Assembly (NCBI GenBank): GCA_013152655.1
Contig: JAADFW010000251.1
Location: 1 to 45,042, forward strand
Origin: Chlorobiota bacterium
GTDB taxonomy: Bacteria > Bacteroidota > Bacteroidia > Bacteroidales > B39-G9
Reading direction: 5' to 3'
Length of the DNA: 45,042 bases
Numbering within the stretch: the first letter of the stretch is position 1; every line of letters begins with the position of its first letter. The translations under genes and the position numbers were made by a program. The notes beneath the pieces were generated by a model. That model was given only the letters and a program-made list of their open reading frames with translations, made no database searches and was not told the origin of the DNA. Positions 1 to 8,842 of the stretch are shown in pieces.

Positions 1-1946
1 TCGTCAGGATTGTTAATAAAATCCCATGCAGTTGTAAGTCCTGTTGTTGTTTGGTCGGTAAATGTACTGTGGTTTTTCATTTCGGCAGTAGTTTTTGCCG
101 TAGCTCCGGTTGCTGTTGTTTGGTTTGACACATCGCTGTTCCAAAAACTATTATCTAAAGTACCAAAGGAGTAATTTCCTATAAAACCTTTATCTGTTGG
201 ATTAGAAACTCCATCATAAGATACAGAACCTGAGGAATAGCAATAATTAATATTTGCACTTTGGTTGTATCCTATAAAGCCTCCAATTTCAACATCAGTT
301 GAACCTGTTGTTCTGGTAACATCCCCTGTATTATAACAGTTATTTATGTTAGCTCCATTGTAATGATAGCCTGCAAAGCCACCAACCCTGCTTTCGCCAC
401 TAACATTTGCTGAATTATAACAATTACTTATTGTTCCACCAAAAGTATAACTAACAAATCCTCCAACGCTTGCTGAACCATTTACACTACCAGTGCTGTA
501 ACAATTGGTAATAGTAGTAATATAATTCATTCCTACTAAACATGCTACCTTGTCTTGTCCTGTTATATCGGCATTTGTAATGCCTAAATTCTTTATAACT
601 CCATTATTATATCCAAATAAAGCAACATAATCGGTAGTAGGACGATTAATAAATAAGCTATCAATAGCATAACCTTGTCCGTTATAGCTACCTGTAAATT
701 TATTTGATGAGTTACCGATAGGAGAAAAACCTGCATTACTATCCCAAGAAGATGTTGCCGATGCATTAATATCGGTTGTTTGGATAAAATATTTGTCCCA
801 TGATGTAGTATTATCTGTAATCCATTTCAAATCATCCAAATCCGTAATTTGATAAGGGTCACCGGATGTTCCATATCCATTAGGCCCGGATAAATATATA
901 TCTGCTTCTGTTTGCCAGGATAAAATCGGGTAATCATTACCTTGTTGATAGATATCCCAAACATCGTCATTAGCAGCATCGTCATTGGGGTTAGTTACAA
1001 AGTCCCAGGCAGCATCAAGCCCGGTTGTAGCAATACTGGTATAAGTAGTTACATCTTTCATTTCAGCAGTTGTTTTGCCGGAACCTGCAGCACTGGTTGT
1101 TTGTCCCGATGTTTCGGTATTCCAAAATGAATTACTAACAGTTGAAGAGGAATTGCCTCCAACCAGTCCTCTCCCATAACCAGAAGCTTCAACATCCCCT
1201 GTACTATAACAATAGTTTATTGTTGATGAATTATTATTAAAACCAACCAAACCTGCAACATACCATGTATTGCCACTTATAGCACCTGTATTATAACAAT
1301 TGCTAACATTTGCAACATAGTTTGAACCAACAATACCACCTACATAACCTGTACCATTTACATTACTTGCATTATAACAATTTTGCAACGATGAACTATT
1401 TAAACTGTAGCCGACAAGTCCTCCAACATAGCTATCTGTTCCATTCACAACTCCGGTACAATAACAATTTATTATATCTGTACTATTACAAGAACCTATG
1501 AGTACGCCAACCTGCCCCTTTCCTGATACATTTGCATCTGTTATTCCTATATTTTTAATTGTAGCACCAAGTGTTGAACCAAAAGAACCAATATAGCTCG
1601 TAGCTGATCTGTTAATATATATTCCGATAATTTTATAACCATCTCCGTTATATTCGCCTGTAAATCTTGTTGAGCTATTACCAATAGGTGAAAAACCCTC
1701 AGCATCGCCACCATCACCATCATCCCAACTACTTGAAGCTGATGCATCAATATCAGCAGTTTGAATATAATATCTGCCCCATGCCGTATCAGCCTGCGAA
1801 AGCCAGTATAAATTATTAAGAGTAGCAATTTGATAAGGGTCGCCACTTGTTCCACTACCTGAAGGCTGTGTTGCTGTTTGTGCTTGTATTAAAGTTGCAA
1901 AGGCTACAAACATGCCTGCTAACAAAAATGTAATTTTCTTTTTCAT
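1..1946 (-). CDS. GLUG-repeat secreted surface protein, 3' end beyond window
   Basis: The frame is open from an ATG at 1946 down to base 1, giving about 648 residues with no stop inside the window, so the gene is partial. It starts with a typical signal peptide (MKKKITFLLAGMFVAFATLI, then QAQ). The mature part is rich in N, S, T and G and carries many short GLUG-type motifs of the form VGGLVGY...NCYN. Two long homologous units are visible. Each opens with GTSGDPYQI, continues through a FSPIGNSS..FTG.YNG.GY block, then several GLUG motifs, and closes with a SFWN..(T/S)..Q TT...KTTAEMK segment. Openings lie near 1853 and 870, a period of about 980 nt. The family forms right-handed beta-helix-like repeats in exported Bacteroidota adhesins. 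Adhesion or surface attachment is inferred; the missing C-terminus should show whether a T9SS sorting domain is present. The four-helix-bundle gene lies only 5 nt upstream. Confidence 0.85.
   Translation of the reverse strand, partial: MKKKITFLLAGMFVAFATLIQAQTATQPSGSGTSGDPYQIATLNNLYWLSQADTAWGRYYIQTADIDASASSSWDDGDGGDAEGFSPIGNSSTRFTGEYNGDGYKIIGIYINRSATSYIGSFGSTLGATIKNIGITDANVSGKGQVGVLIGSCNSTDIINCYCTGVVNGTDSYVGGLVGYSLNSSSLQNCYNASNVNGTGYVGGIVGSNYVANVSNCYNTGAISGNTWYVAGLVGFNNNSSTINYCYSTGDVEASGYGRGLVGGNSSSTVSNSFWNTETSGQTTSAAGSGKTTAEMKDVTTYTSIATTGLDAAWDFVTNPNDDAANDDVWDIYQQGNDYPILSWQTEADIYLSGPNGYGTSGDPYQITDLDDLKWITDNTTSWDKYFIQTTDINASATSSWDSNAGFSPIGNSSNKFTGSYNGQGYAIDSLFINRPTTDYVALFGYNNGVIKNLGITNADITGQDKVACLVGMNYITTITNCYSTGSVNGSASVGGFVSYTFGGTISNCYNSANVSGESRVGGFAGYHYNGANINNCYNTGDVTRTTGSTDVEIGGFIGYNQSANINYCYSSGSVSYDGVSNPTDKGFIGNYSFGTLDNSFWNSDVSNQTTATGATAKTTAEMKNHSTFTDQTTTGLTTAWDFINNPD
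843..1853 (-). repeat. Long internal repeat unit of the GLUG protein gene
   Basis: The segment encoding GTSGDPYQIATLNNLYWL (near 1853) recurs as GTSGDPYQITDLDDLKWI (near 870). The homology continues through the following block of about 80 residues (FSPIGNSSTRFTGEYNGDGY against FSPIGNSSNKFTGSYNGQGY) and reappears at the unit end (WDFVTNPNDD against WDFINNPDD at the left edge). The unit is about 328 residues. A third unit would be expected just beyond base 1. The DNA copies have diverged, so this is an old protein-level duplication. Confidence 0.8.
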
Positions 1947-1951
1947 AGTTA

Positions 1952-2311
1952 TTAATTTTTATTTACTTGATATGATGATAACGAAATAGTTTCTATAAGC
2001 TCTCCAACCTCTGTTAATAAACCGTTTGGTTTTGGATATTCGTTTGAATATTTACATAGTTGCAGCCAATATTTAGTTTTTTGTGCATGTTTTTTTGCTT
2101 TTTCTAATTTATCTAAATAGCTTCTTTCACTCTTAATGAACTGTAGATTGTGCATGTTTTCGCCAAATGCTGTTCCGAATACAAGTAACTGTTTTGCAAT
2201 GAAGTTCTTTTTTTTCTCTTCAAGCAGTTGCGCATAATGAATAATGTCAAGCGTAAAAACAAAACTTTTTCTGATTAGTATTTCTTGTTCCTTATTGTAA
2301 AAATTATTCAT
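1952..2311 (-). CDS. Four-helix-bundle protein (23S rRNA intervening-sequence/Avd-like)
   Basis: This 119-residue protein has the pattern of the 23S rRNA intervening-sequence protein family: (K)SFVFTLDIIHYAQLLEEKKKNF, then AKQLLVFGTAFGENM, then a long helix ending KTKYWLQL. In the family the central motif is usually GxSIGANxxEA; here it is GTAFGENMHNLQF, a divergent version. Family members are basic homopentameric helical bundles, and the Avd protein of diversity-generating retroelements shares the fold; their functions outside DGRs are unknown. No reverse transcriptase or 23S gene is in the window, so neither context applies. I chose the ATG at 2311; an in-frame TTG two codons upstream adds nothing. 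The stop is 5 nt from the GLUG gene start, which suggests co-transcription. Confidence 0.7.
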   Translation of the reverse strand: MNNFYNKEQEILIRKSFVFTLDIIHYAQLLEEKKKNFIAKQLLVFGTAFGENMHNLQFIKSERSYLDKLEKAKKHAQKTKYWLQLCKYSNEYPKPNGLLTEVGELIETISLSSYQVNKN

Positions 2312-2403
2312 GTTCAAAAAAACAATATTTAGTGAGTTGGAACAATCAGTAATTTTACGGATATTTGGTAAGGAATTTCCCTGATTTTTTGAAGAACTGT
2401 TTT

Positions 2404-4524
2404 ATGAAAATATATTTATCGGTTATTTTTCACATATATATTCTTTCTGTTTTATCTTTTTCTCAATCTCAAAATGTGGATAGCCTGGTGACAATTACAT
2501 TAAACAGCAGTAATGAAATAGAGAGAATAGAAGGTTTTTTTGAATTAGCAAAAATTTACAAATATGACTCTACTGAACTTGCCGAAAAATACTCGCTGAA
2601 AGCCTTATCTGTTTCTGAAAAAATAAATAATGACACGCTAATAATAAACTCAATAAACGGACTGTGCCCAATTCGTGTTTTGAGAAATGAACTGGATAAT
2701 GTAATGCTCTTATACAATCGCGCATTAAAACTAAGTAATAAAGCAAATTTTATTAAAGGTACAGGGGTTACTTATAATAATATTGGTTCGTATTACAATA
2801 AGATAAATATGTTAGATAGTGCTTTATATTTTTATTTGAAAGGTGCTGGTATTTTTAAAAACATTAAATTGTTTAAAATTGCTGCTGTTACTTATAATAA
2901 TGCAGGTATCATATATTATAAACAAGCCAATTATGATAGTTCGCTGGCCTATTTTATTAAGTCGCTGGAAATTAAAGAAACCATTTTGCCAAATGGAAAA
3001 AGAGTTTCAACAGATAATGAATTGGCTGCTTCAATGGTAAATATTGGTTTGTTTTATTATAAGCTTAAGCAAAACAACGAAGCAATTGAATATTTAAAAA
3101 ACGCCAAAGAAAAAGCTAAATTGGCAAATAATAACAACTATGCTTGTATAGCAGAAACAAATCTTGGGGTAATATATAATTCCCTGCAAAATTATGATAG
3201 TGCTTTATATTATTACAATATGGCTCTTAGTTCGGCTAATAATATGAATAATATTCAAAGAAAAGCATCAATTTATACCGGACTTGCTAATGTATATACT
3301 AATACCAATAAATTTAATTTAGCAATTGACTATTTTTTAAAATCGCTTGAAATACATAATAAACTAAATGATGAAAGAGGAAAAGCAATTGTTGAAAAGA
3401 ATATTACTGAATTATATATTAAGGAAGGTAAGTTGGGCCTAGCAGAAGAATATGGATTAAAAGGGTTAAATACAGCAATTAAAACTAAAAATATTGAAGT
3501 TGAGAAGGAAGTGTATGCAATACTGGCAGAGATTTATGAAAAATCAGGGGATTATAAACAAGCTTATACATTTAAAAACAAATTTATTTCAATTAAAGAC
3601 AGTATTAACGCATTAAACAATGAGAATATAATTGCAGAAATGCAAACAAAATACGAAACTGAAAAAAAGAATGTTGAAATTAAAGAACTTAAAATTAAAG
3701 ATATAGAAAATGAAAATATTCAAAAACTGTTTTTGCTTATTATTGGCTTTTTGTTTATCGTTGCAATTTTTCTGGTATTCTTTTTTAGGCTAAAAGTAAA
3801 AACAAATACCATTTTAAATGAAAAAAACATGCAACTAAAGCAACTCAATATAACACAAAACCGTTTAATGAGCATTATCTCACACGATTTAAAATCTCCT
3901 CTTTCGGCTTTCTATTCCATTACGAATTCTCTTAGAAATAAATTTGACAAACTAAATAAAAAAGAAATTGATAACTACTTAAGCAGAATGTTGAATTCTT
4001 CAATAGCATTAAAATTGCAATTGGAGAATATGCTTAATTGGGCCATTAATCAACAACGGGATATCTCAGTAAACAAAAGTATGTTTAATTTACATGTAAT
4101 ATGTTTTAAAGTTGTGATGATTTTACAGGAGTTTGCCAATGAAAAATCAATAACTATTGAGAATAGTATTGATAAAGATATTGAAATTGAAACAGATGGA
4201 AGACTATTAAGCATTGTTTTAAATAATTTAATTGTTAACGCGGTAAAATTCTCACAGCCAAACAATAAAATAATTCTCAAAGTTAATAAAGTAGAGAATG
4301 CCGTTATTATATCAGTTAAAGACTTTGGAATTGGAATGAGCAAGTCAGATATTGACAATTTATTTTTAAATAAAGAAGGTGTTGCAAAAAGTGAAAACAG
4401 CGGTACCGGTTTAGGATTGGTGGTTAGTAAAGACATTGTTGAAAAATTAGGTGGTATAATTTGGGCTGAAAGTGAACAAGGTAAAGGGAGTGAGTTTTTT
4501 CTTAAATTTACGGTCAATAAATAA
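2404..4524 (+). CDS. TPR-containing membrane sensor histidine kinase
   Basis: This is a hybrid sensor of 706 residues. A signal peptide (MKIYLSVIFHIYILSVLSFS, then QSQ) is followed by a tetratricopeptide array to about residue 400 (repeats such as YNNIGSYYNKINMLDSALYF). A single membrane helix lies at about 442-463. The cytoplasmic kinase has an H-box SIISHDLKSP with phospho-acceptor His494, an N-box NNLIVNAVKF at about 607, DFGIGM, and GTGLGL at 667-672. The topology places the TPR domain in the periplasm. An ATG at 2404 starting exactly at a signal peptide is preferred to an upstream in-frame TTG at 2365. The response regulator 51 nt downstream is the obvious partner. The TPR-TM layout matches the SpoIIE phosphatase at 31.0 kb. 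The stimulus is unknown. Confidence 0.9.
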   Translation: MKIYLSVIFHIYILSVLSFSQSQNVDSLVTITLNSSNEIERIEGFFELAKIYKYDSTELAEKYSLKALSVSEKINNDTLIINSINGLCPIRVLRNELDNVMLLYNRALKLSNKANFIKGTGVTYNNIGSYYNKINMLDSALYFYLKGAGIFKNIKLFKIAAVTYNNAGIIYYKQANYDSSLAYFIKSLEIKETILPNGKRVSTDNELAASMVNIGLFYYKLKQNNEAIEYLKNAKEKAKLANNNNYACIAETNLGVIYNSLQNYDSALYYYNMALSSANNMNNIQRKASIYTGLANVYTNTNKFNLAIDYFLKSLEIHNKLNDERGKAIVEKNITELYIKEGKLGLAEEYGLKGLNTAIKTKNIEVEKEVYAILAEIYEKSGDYKQAYTFKNKFISIKDSINALNNENIIAEMQTKYETEKKNVEIKELKIKDIENENIQKLFLLIIGFLFIVAIFLVFFFRLKVKTNTILNEKNMQLKQLNITQNRLMSIISHDLKSPLSAFYSITNSLRNKFDKLNKKEIDNYLSRMLNSSIALKLQLENMLNWAINQQRDISVNKSMFNLHVICFKVVMILQEFANEKSITIENSIDKDIEIETDGRLLSIVLNNLIVNAVKFSQPNNKIILKVNKVENAVIISVKDFGIGMSKSDIDNLFLNKEGVAKSENSGTGLGLVVSKDIVEKLGGIIWAESEQGKGSEFFLKFTVNK

Positions 4525-4575
4525 TTAACATATTTCTATTTACAAAAAAGAAATTAGAAGTTTTTCAAAATCGAC

Positions 4576-5226
4576 ATGAATAAATTGAGTGTTTGTATAG
4601 CAGATGACCATAAAATTGTTTCTGAGGGAATAGCATCTTTTTTTATTGGGAACGATAGGTTTGAATTAGTTTACAGCTCATCTTCCGGGAAAGAATTACT
4701 CAATAATTTGAAAAACAAACAAACAGATATTGTTATTCTTGATATTAAAATGCCCGGGTTATCAGGTATCCAAATTGCTAAAATTATTAAAAACGACTAT
4801 CCGCATATTAAAACTGTTTTTTTAAGCTCAATAGTTGATAAAAAAACTTTAGATGAAGCTATAAAAGCCGGAGGTGTGGGCTATTTGTCAAAAGACATTG
4901 ATGAAGAGGAGTTTCTATTTGCACTTAAAGCAATAAGCGAAGGTAAAAATTATTACAGTAAAGGCGTTCAGCAAACAGTTTTTAATAATTATACAAATAA
5001 TATTAAAGCCGATAATGTTAATGAAAATGATTTGCTTTCGAAAAGGGAAACTGAAGTAATAAAACTAATAGCTGATGGCTTAAGTTTTAAAGAAATAGCT
5101 AATAAACTTTTTATTAGTACCCGTACTGTTGAGACACATAAAAAAAATATTCTGGAAAAACTGGAATTAAAATCTACAATTGATTTAGTAAAATACGCCA
5201 TTTTAAACGGGCTTTCAGATTTGTAA
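4576..5226 (+). CDS. NarL/FixJ-family response regulator with LuxR-type HTH
   Basis: This 216-residue protein has an N-terminal receiver domain: acidic pocket Asp10-Asp11, phospho-acceptor Asp56 in DIVILDIKMPG, a Ser at about 84 in the switch region, and Lys106 in LSKD. The C-terminal LuxR/GerE helix-turn-helix starts LSKRETEVIKLIADGLSFKE and continues through RTVETHKKNILEKL. It is expected to bind DNA as a phosphorylated dimer. It lies 51 nt after the TPR histidine kinase on the same strand, so it is taken as the cognate regulator. Its targets cannot be read from the sequence. It ends convergent with the SNF2 gene, 55 nt away. Confidence 0.92.
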   Translation: MNKLSVCIADDHKIVSEGIASFFIGNDRFELVYSSSSGKELLNNLKNKQTDIVILDIKMPGLSGIQIAKIIKNDYPHIKTVFLSSIVDKKTLDEAIKAGGVGYLSKDIDEEEFLFALKAISEGKNYYSKGVQQTVFNNYTNNIKADNVNENDLLSKRETEVIKLIADGLSFKEIANKLFISTRTVETHKKNILEKLELKSTIDLVKYAILNGLSDL

Positions 5227-5281
5227 ACTACAGCTCAGCAGTTTTTCTTTCTGTAATTTATATTCTTTTTTAGAAACAATT

Positions 5282-8233
5282 TTATACAAACAATTCAGCA
5301 ATTTCATCTTTTGAAAGAACCTGAAGCGGATTATTAGATTTTACAAACATATCGGCTAATTGTGTTTTTTGCTTTTGCAGATTGGCAATTTTTTCTTCTA
5401 TACTTTCTGCTGAAATATACCTGTAAACAAATACTTGTTTGTTTTGTCCAATTCTATGGGCTCTGCTTAATGCCTGCCATTCGGCAGCAGGGTTCCACCA
5501 CGGGTCAACAATAAAAACATAATCGGCTTCGGTCAAATTAAGCCCAACGCCACCTGCTTTTAGTGAAATTAAAAACACATTATTTTCCTTATTTGTCTTA
5601 AACTCCGAAATTACTTTTTCCCTTTCTTTTTGTTGAATATCGCCGGTGAGGTAAGAATATTTAATCTTGTTTGCATCAAAATAGTTTACATACAAATTCA
5701 AGTGTTTTACAAAGCTTGAAAAAATAAGTATTTTATGATTTTCTGCTATCACGCTTTCAATATTTCGAACAATTTCATTAAACTTTCCAGATTCATCTTT
5801 ATAGCTTTTTTCATACATAACAGGATGAATAGCCAACTGTCTGAGTTTATTCAAAGCTTGTAATATTTCAATAGAATTTTTCCCAACACCGTTATTTTCA
5901 ATATTTTCAATAATAATATTGCGGGTTTTAGACTTTTCCGATTCGTAAAAAGCTTTTTGTTCATCGGTCATTGCGCAATAAATGGTTTGTTGGCTTACCG
6001 GGGGTAATTCAGCTACAACCTCTTCTTTTGTACGCCTCAGTAAAAAAGGATTAATCAAACGGTTAAGCTTTAACTGTTTATCTTCGTCAGCCTGTTTTTC
6101 AATGGGATGTAAAAATTCTTCTTTAAAGAACTTTAAGCTTCCTAATAAACCGGAATTAATAAAATTCATTTGTGCCCAAAGGTCTGTTAACGAGTTTTCA
6201 ATTGGTGTTCCGGTTAATACAAGTTTATGACTTGAAGTTAATTGAAGCAGGGCTTTATAGGTTTTAGAATGTGGATTTTTTATCATCTGGCTCTCGTCAA
6301 GAATGATATAATAAAAGTCGTAATCTTGTAAAATTTCAATATCGTTTCTCACAACTCCGTAGGTGGTTAAAATTATATCAAATTCACTAAAGTTTTGGAT
6401 GTTTTTTTTTCTTTCGCCGCCAATATGTATTTTAACTTTCAAATTCGGAGCAAAAGCCTTTATTTCATTAAACCAGTTATGAACCAACGATGTTGGCATT
6501 ACAATTAATGATACGTCTCTAATTGTTTTCTGTTTGTTTTCTTCAAATATTTTTAACTGCGTAACCTGTGAAATTGGTTTTTTATTTTTTGTTTCTGAAC
6601 CATTTGGCAAACTGTTTTCTTTTGTTTTTTGAAGCATTGCCAAAGTTTGAATGGTTTTTCCTAATCCCATATCATCGGCCAGGCAAGCACCAAAACCTAA
6701 ATTTTGTAATTGTAATAACCATGAATAACCCTCTATTTGATAAGGCCTTAATTGACAATTTAACTGTTTTGGTGCTGTCGTTTCAAAAGTCTTTGCAGAG
6801 TCAATCAATTTCTTATATTTTACTGCATAATTCCGGTTACTTTGGTAAGTTTCAATTTCTAAGAACTGATAATGAATTTTCTTGATTTGCCATGTTTCTT
6901 TATCGCCTTTTTTCCCATAAGTAAACAGGTTGCTGTATTTACTAAACCATTCTATGGGAAGTATGGCTATTTCTCCGTTTGGTAATATAAACTCACGATT
7001 GTTGGTTAAAATGTTATTTTTTAAATGAAGAAACGGAATTTTAAATTTACCAAATATTGCATAACCGTAAATGTCAAACCAATCTGATTTTTGTTGAATT
7101 TTTAAATCAAGCGAAATTTCTTCGGTGAAAAACTTTTTTTTAAAAAAATCTTGTTGAACAATAATATCTTTGGCTTTAAGTATTGATTGATTGTTATTTA
7201 GCCAGTTAATAGTTTTTTCTAAATTTTCAGAAACTTTTTTTGAAACTACTTCCTTTACAATAAAATGCCCGTCTTTATTAAGCAATAATCCTGTTTTTTC
7301 AATAACCGAAAAGACGTTTTTCTCCCAATCAAAATCTCTTGAAGTTTGCTCAAAAATATACTTTTCTCCAACTATAGTTAAATTAGTAAATATCTTAATT
7401 GTATTCTGTGGTTTAACCAATATATCGCCATACTTGAATTTTGGAATAAAAACGGTTAATCCTTTTAAGTCTTTTTCAACGGTAAGAATACACTTTTTAT
7501 CTGTATTTAACTTTTTAATTTCAAAACCACTATAATTAACCTTGTATTTTTGAATAGCATTTTTAATAAAAGTTTCAAAATATTTTTTCTCAAACTTTTT
7601 TTCAATACTAATGTGGGTTTTACTAAAAAATGGCAGCAGTTTTTTCCCGTCAATATCTTTAAAAAAATATATTTTTTTGTCCATTAACAGCCAACATGGG
7701 TCGTTTGATAAAACATGCCCGCTTTTATCGGTAAGTGTAATTTCATGATTGTCTTGTTGTATTGAAATATAATAACGAAGTTCAATATCTGTTTTATGAA
7801 AGTTGAAAATTACCTCTGCCGGTTTTTTTAAAACCTTAATTTCGTCGGTATCGTATATATTCAGCTCTTTTTTTGTTCTTATAAAACACCTGATATTTTC
7901 TTGCCTTAATATATTAAACAAATGGCTAATGTTTTTTTCCAGATAGGGTTTGATAAAATTATCAGCATATTCCATATCTAATTTGGCAAAAAAGTCTTTA
8001 ACTGTCTTTTTCTTTTTTGCAAATATTTTAAAAAGTTGTTGTTCGTTAAAATTTTCAGCAATTTTTACAAGTTCTAATTGAGCTTCTGTTAAATTATAGC
8101 CTGTTGATTTTGCAGAAGATAGTTTTTCCAATATTATATATCCTGTGTCTTTGGGCTCTATATAATACGGATAAGCCAGCAAGCCTAATGCCGTATGTTT
8201 CTGCAATAAAATTATAAACTCTTTTTTATCCAC
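5282..8233 (-). CDS. SNF2-family DEAD/DEAH-box helicase/translocase
   Basis: This is a 983-residue bacterial SNF2 ATPase. The N-terminal half (about 470 residues) is family-specific without clear catalytic motifs. The RecA-like lobes follow: Walker A DDMGLGKTIQT with Lys526, motif II LDESQ (Asp646; DESQ replaces the classic DEAH, as often in bacterial SNF2 proteins), motif III LTGTPIENSL, then FSSFVKHL, LKAGGVGLNL and SRAHRIGQ. Members translocate on double-stranded DNA and remodel protein-DNA complexes; the role here is unknown. The start is GTG at 8233: the frame has a TAG stop two codons upstream and no ATG before about residue 84, so the non-ATG start is well supported. The SUI1 gene lies 75 nt upstream on the same strand. 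No restriction or defence genes flank it. Confidence 0.93.
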   Translation of the reverse strand: MDKKEFIILLQKHTALGLLAYPYYIEPKDTGYIILEKLSSAKSTGYNLTEAQLELVKIAENFNEQQLFKIFAKKKKTVKDFFAKLDMEYADNFIKPYLEKNISHLFNILRQENIRCFIRTKKELNIYDTDEIKVLKKPAEVIFNFHKTDIELRYYISIQQDNHEITLTDKSGHVLSNDPCWLLMDKKIYFFKDIDGKKLLPFFSKTHISIEKKFEKKYFETFIKNAIQKYKVNYSGFEIKKLNTDKKCILTVEKDLKGLTVFIPKFKYGDILVKPQNTIKIFTNLTIVGEKYIFEQTSRDFDWEKNVFSVIEKTGLLLNKDGHFIVKEVVSKKVSENLEKTINWLNNNQSILKAKDIIVQQDFFKKKFFTEEISLDLKIQQKSDWFDIYGYAIFGKFKIPFLHLKNNILTNNREFILPNGEIAILPIEWFSKYSNLFTYGKKGDKETWQIKKIHYQFLEIETYQSNRNYAVKYKKLIDSAKTFETTAPKQLNCQLRPYQIEGYSWLLQLQNLGFGACLADDMGLGKTIQTLAMLQKTKENSLPNGSETKNKKPISQVTQLKIFEENKQKTIRDVSLIVMPTSLVHNWFNEIKAFAPNLKVKIHIGGERKKNIQNFSEFDIILTTYGVVRNDIEILQDYDFYYIILDESQMIKNPHSKTYKALLQLTSSHKLVLTGTPIENSLTDLWAQMNFINSGLLGSLKFFKEEFLHPIEKQADEDKQLKLNRLINPFLLRRTKEEVVAELPPVSQQTIYCAMTDEQKAFYESEKSKTRNIIIENIENNGVGKNSIEILQALNKLRQLAIHPVMYEKSYKDESGKFNEIVRNIESVIAENHKILIFSSFVKHLNLYVNYFDANKIKYSYLTGDIQQKEREKVISEFKTNKENNVFLISLKAGGVGLNLTEADYVFIVDPWWNPAAEWQALSRAHRIGQNKQVFVYRYISAESIEEKIANLQKQKTQLADMFVKSNNPLQVLSKDEIAELFV

Positions 8234-8308
8234 TTTCTAACTCCAAACTTTTAATTTATTCACTCACTCACCAATTCGCTTTTTCACTTTTTACTTTCAA
8301 TTTTTTAT

Positions 8309-8644
8309 TTATCCACTAAATTTATAGTTATAGCCTAACCCATTTAGCAAATCTCCAATTTTTATTTTAAAATCTCCCTGTATAATTATTTCTCTGTTTT
8401 TTACAGCACCACCGGTACCACATTTCGATTTTAATAATTTGCCCAGTTCTTTTAAATCATTTTCGTTACCAATAAAACCGGTAATCAATGTAACGGTTTT
8501 ACCTTTTCGTTGTTTCCGGTCTAACATTACACGCAAATTTTGTTTTGCCGGTTCTAAAGTAACTTCTTCATTATCATTTTCACTTTCAATATCAAAATCA
8601 GGGTTTGTTGAATACACAAATCCACCTTTTTTCTTTTTACTCAT
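8309..8644 (-). CDS. SUI1/eIF1-like translation factor (YciH family)
   Basis: This 111-residue protein opens with KKKKGGFVYSTNPDF and ends in a SUI1 domain: LRVMLDRKQRKGKTVTLITG, then LKELGKLLKSKCGTGGAVKN and EIIIQGDFKIKIGDLL. These are the hallmark basic loop and GTGGxVK segment of bacterial YciH and eukaryotic eIF1. Family members are thought to affect start-site fidelity, but this is not established in Bacteroidota. The length is typical. It is followed after 75 nt by the SNF2 gene on the same strand. Confidence 0.9.
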   Translation of the reverse strand: MSKKKKGGFVYSTNPDFDIESENDNEEVTLEPAKQNLRVMLDRKQRKGKTVTLITGFIGNENDLKELGKLLKSKCGTGGAVKNREIIIQGDFKIKIGDLLNGLGYNYKFSG

Positions 8645-8842
8645 GCTATAATTTTTAAAAATATAAAGATAATTACTTTTAGTTTTGCATTAGTATGTTA
8701 TTTAAAATTTGAGAAATAACTTTTCAAAGTGTTCTCTGTTTTTATTTCTTTAATAATTAATTTTAAATTCTGTATTAAAATCTTTTTACCTTTAAGAGCT
8801 TTATAATTAGTCTTTTCTTATATCCTCTAATTAATTAATACA

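Noticed and set aside
942-1855. Short open frames (62 to 102 codons) on both strands inside the GLUG gene
   Set aside because: They lie in other frames of a continuous 648-codon frame with a signal peptide and repeats; their translations show no domain.
1-1946. Repeats here as a possible CRISPR array
   Set aside because: The repeats are protein-level, imperfect and long-period, not 24-40-nt direct repeats with unique spacers.
4050-4517. 155-codon minus-strand open frame opposite the histidine kinase
   Set aside because: It overlaps the ATPase domain whose motifs are clear; the frame is a shadow with low-complexity content.
5282-8644. SNF2 helicase as part of a defence island (DISARM-type)
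   Set aside because: No methylase, DUF1998, phospholipase D or nuclease gene is adjacent; the only linked gene is a translation factor.
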